Positions 18,675-24,951 of a DNA stretch of 28,150 nucleotides are shown here, one piece after another; position 1 is the first letter of the stretch; each line of letters opens with the position of its first letter. The notes below the pieces were generated by a model. That model was given only the letters and a program-made list of their open reading frames with translations. It searched no databases and was not told the DNA's origin. The DNA lies in the NCBI GenBank assembly GCA_964399625.1, contig CAYNSB010000043.1:1-28150 (forward strand), written 5' to 3'. A program made the position numbers and the translations under genes. The DNA is from CAYNSB01 sp964399625 (GTDB lineage: Bacteria > Planctomycetota > Phycisphaerae > Phycisphaerales > UBA1924).

Positions 18675-19861
18675 GGGGCGGCGCTCGCGGGATTGGGCGA
18701 CAGCAGCACCCGCAGGAATCGGTCCGTCACCTCGCGCCACGTGAAGCGGGAGGCAAGGAACGCGGGGGCGGCGGAGCGCGCGTGCGTTCGGAACGCGTGG
18801 TTGTTGATCACGTCGATCATCATCTCCACGAACGCGTTGCCGTCGGGCAGCAGCACGCGCGCGCCCGGCCCGTGCGGGCCTTGGAGTTCGGGAAGTTCCG
18901 AAACGCGCGACGGGATCCGCCGGCAGAACTGGGGCGTCGTGAAGTCGTCCGTCGGCCCGCCGTCGGTGCAGATGACGGGCACGCCGCACGCCGCGGCCTC
19001 CATCACGGGAAGGTTGAATCCTTCGGCGTGGTACGGGGCAACGTAGCAGTCGGCGGCGCGGAAGAGCTCGGACATCTGCGTGGAGGTGAGGTGATCGCCG
19101 AGGTAGCGGATGTTCGCGGTGACCCGCGCCGCCTGCTCGGGGGGCATCTGCGTGAGCGAGCGCTTGAGCGCGGCGCTGGACCCGATCATCTCCTCGCTGC
19201 CCTTGATCACCAGCAGCGCTTCTGGGTGGCGGGCGAGCACGACCGCAAACGCTTTGAGAAGCAGGGTGACGCCCTTGTTCCACGTCAGCGTGCTCACGTT
19301 GAGGAACACGAAGCGATTGGTCCAGCCCAGCGCGGCCCGCAGCGCATCACGCTCCGGGGGGCTTGCGGGTCGCAGCAGCGCCGGGTCGAATCCGCAGGGG
19401 ACGACCGCCACGTTCTCGGGATCGGCGCCGGATCGAACGAGGCCCTCCTTGGACCAGTTCGAGCATGTCATGAGGCGCACGCCGGGCGTGCGGAGCGCCT
19501 CGCGCACGGAACGCTTGTCCCCAATGCGCGATTGCTCGAGGATCCCGAACTCGGTGACGATCCAGCACCAGGAGCGCTCCGCGCCCGTGCGCTCAACGAT
19601 CGTCGGATGGGCCATGCGGAAGGTGGCGTCCAGCGGCACGCCCTCCGGGGGCTCGCGCAGGGCCTCGATGCGTGCCTCGTCGGAGGCGGGCATCAGCCCT
19701 CGCACGTGCTTCCAGCGCGGCGTGTAGAAGGGCACGTCGCGGAAGAAGATCTCGTGCCCGCCCGCGTCGGGGCGGCGCAGGATGTCCAGCAGATGGTTCT
19801 GCAGAACCACCGCGTACGACGTGGGCGAGAACCGCCAACCCTCGAAGAGCATCCGCGCCAT
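18671..19861 (-). CDS. Family-4-type glycosyltransferase, array gene 2
   Basis: 396 residues, starting MARMLFEGWRFSPTSYAVV. The C-terminal Rossmann domain opens with FVFLNVSTLTWNKGV, and the donor site is YHAEGFNLPVMEAAA. It is the twin of array gene 3. Unlike genes 3 to 5 it does not overlap its upstream neighbour: 31 bases separate it from the stop of array gene 1, and a TACAGT hexamer lies 8 bases before the ATG. It may therefore have its own promoter as well as being read from upstream. The glycan built is unknown. Confidence 0.88.
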   Translation of the reverse strand: MARMLFEGWRFSPTSYAVVLQNHLLDILRRPDAGGHEIFFRDVPFYTPRWKHVRGLMPASDEARIEALREPPEGVPLDATFRMAHPTIVERTGAERSWCWIVTEFGILEQSRIGDKRSVREALRTPGVRLMTCSNWSKEGLVRSGADPENVAVVPCGFDPALLRPASPPERDALRAALGWTNRFVFLNVSTLTWNKGVTLLLKAFAVVLARHPEALLVIKGSEEMIGSSAALKRSLTQMPPEQAARVTANIRYLGDHLTSTQMSELFRAADCYVAPYHAEGFNLPVMEAAACGVPVICTDGGPTDDFTTPQFCRRIPSRVSELPELQGPHGPGARVLLPDGNAFVEMMIDVINNHAFRTHARSAAPAFLASRFTWREVTDRFLRVLLSPNPASAAP

Positions 19862-19869
19862 CGGCGTCC

Positions 19870-19875
19870 ACTGTA
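19870..19875 (-). promoter_or_regulatory. Candidate -10 element before array gene 2
   Basis: On the minus strand TACAGT ends 8 bases before the ATG at 19861, in the only real gap inside the glycosyltransferase array. There is no Shine-Dalgarno sequence. The position fits an internal, near-leaderless promoter for genes 2 to 5. Confidence 0.35.
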
Positions 19876-19892
19876 CGTCGATCGCCCGCGGC

Positions 19893-21041
19893 TCACCCGC
19901 CGGGGAGCATGATCGCGAGGAGGCGATCGACGCTCTGCTTCCAGGTGAAACGCCCGCGCGCCCAGGCGGGGCCGGCCTCCCGAGCTCGGGCCGCGAACGA
20001 GGGATCGCCGATCGCCCGGTCCATCAGCTCCGCAAGGTGCGGGATGTCCGGGCTGAGCACACGCCCGATGACGTTGTCCACTTCCTGGGCGCGGATGCGC
20101 CACGAGAACGCGTCATCGATGAAGTCCTCGGTGGAGCCGCCCTCGGTGCACAGAGAGGGCAGCCCGCACGCCGCGGCCTCGAGCACGGGCAGGTTGAAGC
20201 CCTCGGCCCGGTACGGCGTGACGTACAGGTCGGCGGCCTGGTACAGCCGGACCATCTGCGCCGTGGACAGAGTGTTGCCCAGGTACGCGACGTGGGGCGC
20301 GACCCGGCCCGCGACGTCGGGCGGGAGTTGCCCGAACTGCATGCGAGTGCGATCGCCCGAGTGATAGAGCGCGTCGGTCCCCTTCAGGCACAGCAGCGCA
20401 CGCGGGTGGCGCCCCACGATGAACGACAGCGCGTGCAGCAGGAAGAGGATTCCCTTGTTGGGCGTCATCGCGCTGATGTTGAGCATGACGAATCGCCCCT
20501 CCCAGCCCATGTCGCGACGCAGCGCCTCGCGCTCCGCGGGCGCCAGAGGGCGGAACACATCGGGATCAACTCCGCACGCGTTCACCAGCACGCGATCGGG
20601 CCGGGCTCCCGAGTTGAGAAATCCCAGGCGGGCCCAGTTCGAGCACGCGATGATCGTCGATGCGGCGCTGGGGAGTTCCACGTTCGGCGGGCGACGCGAA
20701 CCGATCGAGTTCGGCTCGATGAGCTTGAACTCCGAGGTGCCCCACGTGTACGTCGGGCATCCCGACGGGTCGGCGTGGAAGTAGAGCGGCCAGCCCATGC
20801 GGAGCACGGCGTCGGGCTTGAAGGCCGGATCGGTCGGTCGCGGAGGAATCGCGCGAAGCGTCGCCTCGTGGGCGGGGTCCAGGAGCCCGGCCTCGGGCTT
20901 CCAGGACGGAAACGGAGTTGAAACGTCGGTGTGGAAGATTTGAAGTTCGGGCCGGCGCGCGAGCTCCCGCAACTGCCAGTGGTTCACCACGGCGTAGGAA
21001 TGGGGCATGAACCGCCAGCCTTCGATCACGATCCGCTTCAT
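19893..21041 (-). CDS. Family-4-type glycosyltransferase, array gene 1 (first transcribed)
   Basis: 382 residues, starting MKRIVIEGWRFMPHSYAVV. It has FVMLNISAMTPNKGI, ALLCLKGTDAL and the E-x7-E donor site in YRAEGFNLPVLEAAA, followed by CTEGGSTEDF. It is the most diverged of the five yet keeps the same N-terminal EGW signature, so it belongs to the same local family. The ATG at 21041 is preferred over one 57 bases upstream because an AGGA lies about 10 bases before it and because the paralogs all start at this point. It heads the array, divergent from efp across 149 bases, which hold a TACCGT hexamer (21065-21070) and a short dyad (21092-21103). Its substrate is unknown. Confidence 0.88.
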   Translation of the reverse strand: MKRIVIEGWRFMPHSYAVVNHWQLRELARRPELQIFHTDVSTPFPSWKPEAGLLDPAHEATLRAIPPRPTDPAFKPDAVLRMGWPLYFHADPSGCPTYTWGTSEFKLIEPNSIGSRRPPNVELPSAASTIIACSNWARLGFLNSGARPDRVLVNACGVDPDVFRPLAPAEREALRRDMGWEGRFVMLNISAMTPNKGILFLLHALSFIVGRHPRALLCLKGTDALYHSGDRTRMQFGQLPPDVAGRVAPHVAYLGNTLSTAQMVRLYQAADLYVTPYRAEGFNLPVLEAAACGLPSLCTEGGSTEDFIDDAFSWRIRAQEVDNVIGRVLSPDIPHLAELMDRAIGDPSFAARAREAGPAWARGRFTWKQSVDRLLAIMLPGG

Positions 21042-21064
21042 GAGGTCGGTTCCTGAGGGAGGGC

Positions 21065-21103
21065 ACGGTACGCCCGAGCGGAGCGGGCCCGGTGGCACGC
21101 CAC
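21065..21103 (-). promoter_or_regulatory. Possible promoter/operator of the glycosyltransferase array
   Basis: On the minus strand a TAnnnT hexamer, TACCGT (21070-21065), lies 23 bases before the first array start, which would give a short leader containing the AGGA. Just upstream, at 21092-21103, GTGGC and GCCAC form a dyad with a 2-base centre, where a -35 region would fall. Both are short matches and unproven. Confidence 0.25.
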
Positions 21104-21190
21104 TCCCGGAACCACACGGGGTCCGTGACCTTGGCGCGCGGACGGTCTACGATCGGCCCGCGTTTCCCACACCACTCTGCGAGAACGGCG

Positions 21191-21745
21191 ATGAGAGCGA
21201 CCGAACTTCGGCCCGGGCTTGGCGTCAAGATGGATGGCAAGTTGTTTGTCATCACTAACTTCGAGCACCGCACGCCCGGCAACCTCCGCGCGTTCATCAA
21301 CATCAAGATCAAGGACGTCATCTCGGGCAAGACGCTCGAGAAGCGGCTCTCCTCGTCCGACGACGTCGAGGTGATCGATCTCGACCGGCGCGAGATGGAG
21401 TACCTCTACTCCGACAACACCGGCGCGACGTTCATGGACGGCGAGACGTTCGACCAGATCACGATCTCGTCGGAGGTGCTGGGCGATGCGCTCCTCTACA
21501 TCCGCCCCAACACCAAGGCGATCGTGCTGACGTACAACGAGAACCCGATCACGATCGAGCTGCCCGCGGCCGTGGAGCTCACCGTGAAGGACTGCCCGCC
21601 CGGCATCAAGGGCGCGACCGCGACCAACCGCATGAAGGACGCGGAGATGGAGACGGGCCTGAAGGTGAAGGTGCCCGAGTTCATCACGCCCGGCGAGTCG
21701 ATCAAGGTGTCGACGATGGACGGCAGCTACCTGAGCCGCGCGTGA
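21191..21745 (+). CDS. efp: Translation elongation factor P (variant loop)
   Basis: A tRNA-shaped factor that binds between the P and E sites and rescues ribosomes stalled on polyproline. The 184 residues cover the three beta-barrel domains: the KOW-like domain (1-65), the OB domain with YLYSDNTGATFMDGETFDQI, and the C-terminal domain ending FITPGESIKVSTMDGSYLSR. The functional loop of domain I reads HRTPGNLRAF: the position of the modified Lys34 of E. coli (PGKGQ) is Asn31 here. An enzyme that modifies Lys or Arg at this site would have no target, so this EF-P either works unmodified or is a paralog. The ATG at 21191 is chosen because the protein aligns from there; the frame is open upstream to 21092 without resembling EF-P. 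Downstream neighbours are aroK and an unknown gene. Confidence 0.93.
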   Translation: MRATELRPGLGVKMDGKLFVITNFEHRTPGNLRAFINIKIKDVISGKTLEKRLSSSDDVEVIDLDRREMEYLYSDNTGATFMDGETFDQITISSEVLGDALLYIRPNTKAIVLTYNENPITIELPAAVELTVKDCPPGIKGATATNRMKDAEMETGLKVKVPEFITPGESIKVSTMDGSYLSRA

Positions 21746-21801
21746 GCGACGGCCGCTCCGCGAAGCGGGAATCGATCGCGCGCCCGGCATCGCCGTGGTC
21801 C

Positions 21802-21818
21802 ACTGATCACGACTGATC
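21802..21818 (+). repeat. Short direct repeat upstream of aroK
   Basis: ACTGATC occurs twice (21802-21808 and 21812-21818), 10 bases apart from start to start, which is one helical turn. The first copy is part of the palindrome TGATCA. It lies about 23 bases upstream of the -10-like TATCCT of aroK, where an activator or repressor could bind. It is short enough to be chance. Confidence 0.25.
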
Positions 21819-21840
21819 TCGTTGGCCTTGACTTCCCCGA

Positions 21841-21846
21841 TATCCT
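21841..21846 (+). promoter_or_regulatory. Candidate -10 element next to the aroK start
   Basis: TATCCT (21841-21846) ends 6 bases before the GTG at 21853. No Shine-Dalgarno sequence lies in between, so a leaderless mRNA is suggested. A TTGACT upstream (21828-21833) is too close to serve as its -35. Confidence 0.4.
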
Positions 21847-21852
21847 GCTGAC

Positions 21853-22380
21853 GTGAACATTCTTCTCATCGGCCTCCGTGGGTCGGGCAAGACGACGTTG
21901 GGTCGGATGCTCTCAGCGCGCTTGTCGTGCCCGTTCGTGGATCTCGATGACGTGACGCCCGGCGTGCTGAGCGCGGCCAATGTCGCGCAGGCCTGGGAAA
22001 CTCATGGCCAGGATGCATTCCGCAGGGCCGAGGTCGTGGCGCTGGCACGCGTGTTGACGAAAGATGGCCAGGTCGTCGCGCTGGGCGGCGGAACCCCCAC
22101 CACGGGCGAGGCTGAAGCGCTGATCCGGGATGAGCAGCGTCTGCGCCACGCGCGGGTCGTGTATCTCCGCGCGAGCGCGACGACACTTCGATTGCGACTG
22201 GCGGCCCATGGAGCGGGCGCGAACCGACCAAGCCTGACCGGCAAGGACCCGTTGGAAGAGATCGAGACCGTTCTCGCGGCCCGCGATTCGCTGTATCGCG
22301 TGCTCGCCGACGAGATTGTCGAGTGTGACGGGCTGGCGATGGATCAGATTCTGTCGCAACTGGAGCGGGCCGCGCGGTAG
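21853..22380 (+). CDS. aroK: Shikimate kinase
   Basis: Phosphorylates the 3-hydroxyl of shikimate in the pathway to chorismate and the aromatic amino acids. The 175 residues match the family. Visible are Walker A GLRGSGKTT (7-15), the shikimate-binding DLDD (30-33), the FRRAE segment (56-60, Arg58), the ALGGGTP loop (77-83) and NRPSLTG in the lid (124-130, Arg125). A start at GTG 21853 places the P-loop at its usual distance from the N-terminus. Chorismate feeds tryptophan synthesis (trpF lies nearby) and, by way of the futalosine route, menaquinone (mqnC). It is followed after 23 bases by a small gene on the same strand, probably co-transcribed. Confidence 0.94.
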   Translation: MNILLIGLRGSGKTTLGRMLSARLSCPFVDLDDVTPGVLSAANVAQAWETHGQDAFRRAEVVALARVLTKDGQVVALGGGTPTTGEAEALIRDEQRLRHARVVYLRASATTLRLRLAAHGAGANRPSLTGKDPLEEIETVLAARDSLYRVLADEIVECDGLAMDQILSQLERAAR

Positions 22381-22403
22381 CATGGCGGCACTGGAGGCCC
22401 GCG

Positions 22404-22931
22404 ATGCCCAGCGATTATCCCGGCGCGTTTGCGCAACTCCGCGACATACTCCTCCGGCACGCGGACGACATGATCGTGCAGGAGCCCTCACCGAAGAAGG
22501 TGTGCGTGGTGACCAAGTCGATCGGCCTGAACAAGAAGCCGATCTGGTTCGGGTACATCAACACCGGCAAGAGCGGTGTGTCGTTCCACCTCGTGCCGCT
22601 CTACTTCAATCCCAAGTTGCAGGCCCTGGTGCCGAAGGAACTCGTCGCGCGGAAGCAGGGCCTGACATGCTTCAACTTCCAGAGACCCGATCCCGCCCTT
22701 TTCGCCCAGCTCGAGAAGCTCACGGCCATCGCCCGCGATCACTTCGAGCGTGCCGGATTCTTGAAGGAGGGACCGATCACGCCCGAGCAGATGGAGGCGG
22801 TGCTCGTGGCGGCGGGCGAGGACCCGAAGAAGATCGCGCGCGTGCGCAAGGCGAAGGCGAAAGCGGCGGCGGAGAAGCGGGCGAAGACGATCAAGAAGAA
22901 GGCGGGGAAGAAGAAGCAATCGCGCGCGTAG
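22404..22931 (+). CDS. Unknown small protein with lysine-rich tail
   Basis: 175 residues. The first 120 or so form a compact domain with VSFHLVPLYFNP and GLTCFNFQRPDPALFAQLEKLT. This reminds me of small uncharacterised bacterial proteins of the DUF1801 kind, but I hold that loosely. From residue 145 the chain is almost only Lys, Ala, Arg and Glu, ending with several KKK runs, like the tails of bacterial histone-H1-like DNA-binding proteins. The tail suggests nucleic acid contact; no enzyme motif is seen. GGAGG lies 6 bases before the ATG at 22404, which makes this one of the clearer Shine-Dalgarno starts in the window. It follows aroK by 23 bases and converges on trpF with 11 bases between the stops. 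Confidence 0.75.
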   Translation: MPSDYPGAFAQLRDILLRHADDMIVQEPSPKKVCVVTKSIGLNKKPIWFGYINTGKSGVSFHLVPLYFNPKLQALVPKELVARKQGLTCFNFQRPDPALFAQLEKLTAIARDHFERAGFLKEGPITPEQMEAVLVAAGEDPKKIARVRKAKAKAAAEKRAKTIKKKAGKKKQSRA

Positions 22932-22942
22932 CTTTAGAACTG

Positions 22943-23569
22943 CTACCCCCGATCCGCCTCCCGCACCGCGTCGCAGAAACGCTCGATCAACTCGGGGTCC
23001 TTCACGCCGCGCTCGCGCTCCACGCCGCTGGAGACATCGACGGCGAACGGACGCACCACGCGGATCGCCTCGCCGACATTCTCCGGCGTCAGCCCGCCCG
23101 CGAGGATCAGTGGCTTCTCGATGTGCTCGGCGGCCTTGGCGAGGCCGTTCCAGTCCAGCGTCGTGCCATCGCCACCGGCGGAGCCATCGACGAGGATGGC
23201 CTCCACTTCGTCGAGCGCGCTCCAGCGGGCGAGGTCCGCGTTGATCGTCGCGGGGTCGTAGCGGAAGCCGCGGATCGCCGGGGCGCAGGCCTTGACCGTC
23301 GCCTCATCCTCGCTGCCCTGCAACTGGGCGTAGTTTGTGGGGCAGACCTCCTCGATGTCGCAGAACGTGTCCACCGAGGCGTTCACGAACACGCCGACGG
23401 TGGTCACCATCGGCGGGAGCTGGCCCATGATCTCCGCGGCCTGCTCGGGCTCGATGTGGCGGACGGAGGATCGCACGAAGATGAAGCCGATGGCGTCCGC
23501 GCCCGCGTCGATGGCCCACATCGCCGCGTCAACGTTGCGGATGCCGCAGATTTTGATTCGGGTGCGCAT
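22943..23569 (-). CDS. trpF: Phosphoribosylanthranilate isomerase
   Basis: Third step of tryptophan synthesis: the Amadori rearrangement of phosphoribosylanthranilate to CdRP by a single-domain (beta/alpha)8 barrel. The 208 residues fit the family. It starts MRTRIKICGI, with the catalytic Cys in KICGI (residue 8), then GADAIGFIF with SSVRHIEPEQA, VGVFVN, the catalytic Asp in ILVDGSAGGDGTTLDW, LAGGLTPENV and the phosphate-binding end DVSSGVERERGVKD. The ATG at 23569 has no Shine-Dalgarno sequence. It lies 52 bases downstream of the rhomboid gene on the same strand, with a TACCAT hexamer in the gap that could be a promoter. No other trp gene is in the window, so the pathway genes are scattered. 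Confidence 0.95.
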   Translation of the reverse strand: MRTRIKICGIRNVDAAMWAIDAGADAIGFIFVRSSVRHIEPEQAAEIMGQLPPMVTTVGVFVNASVDTFCDIEEVCPTNYAQLQGSEDEATVKACAPAIRGFRYDPATINADLARWSALDEVEAILVDGSAGGDGTTLDWNGLAKAAEHIEKPLILAGGLTPENVGEAIRVVRPFAVDVSSGVERERGVKDPELIERFCDAVREADRG

Positions 23570-23621
23570 GATCGGGGAGGCGGGGACGGGGAAAGGCAGA
23601 CGCGAATGGTAGTGGCGGGTC

Positions 23622-24794
23622 CTAGCCCAATTCCGTGAGCAGCTCCTTCGCCAATTCCCTTGACGTGCCCTCGGGCAGGTCCGGGAGCGCGGCGTTGATC
23701 TCCTGCTTGGCGCGAACGGGGTCGTTGAGGTACCGCGTGAGGACGAGCCCGAGCGTAAGCCGGACCATGGGGATCTCGGGGTCCGTGGGGTAGCCGCGCG
23801 CGAAAAGGTCGTAGGCGGCGAACGCGAGCCCATGATCCCCCGCCTGAAGGAGATGGTTCGCGAGGGCGTATTGCGTGTTTCGATTCATCAGGGCAATGCC
23901 CGGATCGGTGCCGTGCTTCTCGATGAGGGCGCGGTACACACTCGCCGCGCCCGAGAGATCGCGCTCCCCCACTCGCGTGGCGATGTCGGCCCGGGCCTGG
24001 GCGATCGCCTCGGCGGTCTGCTGATCGCGCTTGGCTCCGCGGATCGCGTATGCGGGAGGCTCGCCCCGTCGGATCGACTGCTCGTGCTGGAGCGCCAGCT
24101 CGCGGAACTGGCGTCGCCGCGCGGCCTGGCGCGCGATCGAAAAGAGGTCGTAGGGCTCGCGGGCCAGCACGCGCGTGCCCAGGAGCACGAACGCGAGGCT
24201 CGCGCCAAAGCCGTACCCGCCCAGGTGCGCGAGCGTGGCGACGTTGCCCGAGCGACCAGTGCCGACCGAGAAGATGTCGTACGCGATACGAATGGCGATG
24301 AACCACACGGCAGGGATCTGATAGAGCCCGATCACGCCCAGGAAGAACAGGCACTTGACGTGCGTTCGCGGGAAGAGCACCAGGAAGGCCCCGGTCACGG
24401 CCGCAATGGCGCCCGACGCGCCCAGCACCGGGTTTGGTTGGAACGCGGCGTGCAGCAATCCCGCGCTCGCCCCGCCCACCAGATAGAAGAGCAAATACCC
24501 CAGGCGTCCGAAACGGTCCTCGACGCACGGACCAAAGACCAAGAGTGTCAGCATGTTCCCCAGGATGTGCATGAATCCGCCGTGAAGGAAGGCATAGGTC
24601 ACGTACGTCCACCAAGGGGAATGCCCCGGGGTCAGCACGAACTGCTCGAAGATTCGCGGTCCGGCCTCGGGATCGACCACGTGCCGCCCGCCCACCGTCG
24701 CCTGGACAAGGTACACCAGGACGTTGACCGCGATGAGACCGTGGTTGACGAGCGTGGGCCGGCGGAGGGGTCGGTCGGTGCCCAGGGGGATCAT
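23622..24794 (-). CDS. Rhomboid intramembrane serine protease with helical-repeat C-terminus
   Basis: A 390-residue inner-membrane protein. The first 210 residues are a six-helix rhomboid core: HGGFMHILGN (71-80) after helix 1, the catalytic Ser127 in GASGAIAAVTG and the partner His190 in AHLGGYGFG. The catalytic dyad is intact, so it is probably an active protease that cleaves transmembrane segments. The last 180 residues are soluble and helical, with TPR-like stretches such as AYDLFARGYPTDPEIPMVRLTLG, and may recruit substrates on the cytoplasmic side. The frame stays open upstream to 25376 over the citrate synthase gene, but the true start is ATG 24794, where the rhomboid homology begins and a TACCAT hexamer sits 8 bases before it. 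trpF follows 52 bases downstream. Confidence 0.9.
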   Translation of the reverse strand: MIPLGTDRPLRRPTLVNHGLIAVNVLVYLVQATVGGRHVVDPEAGPRIFEQFVLTPGHSPWWTYVTYAFLHGGFMHILGNMLTLLVFGPCVEDRFGRLGYLLFYLVGGASAGLLHAAFQPNPVLGASGAIAAVTGAFLVLFPRTHVKCLFFLGVIGLYQIPAVWFIAIRIAYDIFSVGTGRSGNVATLAHLGGYGFGASLAFVLLGTRVLAREPYDLFSIARQAARRRQFRELALQHEQSIRRGEPPAYAIRGAKRDQQTAEAIAQARADIATRVGERDLSGAASVYRALIEKHGTDPGIALMNRNTQYALANHLLQAGDHGLAFAAYDLFARGYPTDPEIPMVRLTLGLVLTRYLNDPVRAKQEINAALPDLPEGTSRELAKELLTELG

Positions 24795-24802
24795 GAGCCC
24801 CG

Positions 24803-24808
24803 ATGGTA
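24803..24808 (-). promoter_or_regulatory. Candidate -10 element next to the rhomboid start
   Basis: On the minus strand TACCAT ends 8 bases before the ATG at 24794, with no Shine-Dalgarno sequence. It lies in the 157-base divergent gap to citrate synthase. It would give a leaderless or near-leaderless mRNA. Confidence 0.4.
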
Positions 24809-24951
24809 ACGCGAAAGGCCCGTACGGCGCTGGAGCCCGGACACGCCCTTCCCTAGGATGGCGCGCCGGGGGCGGCACGAGCACCGGCGGACCATTGCAC
24901 ACGACGCGCGCACTCGCGAGGGGTGCGCCGTCCAGACAGCCCGGAGCGACC

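Noticed and set aside
21746..21840. A terminator hairpin after efp (CCGCT/AGCGG around 21752-21767)
   Set aside because: The stem has only five pairs and no T-run follows, so it is too weak to call.
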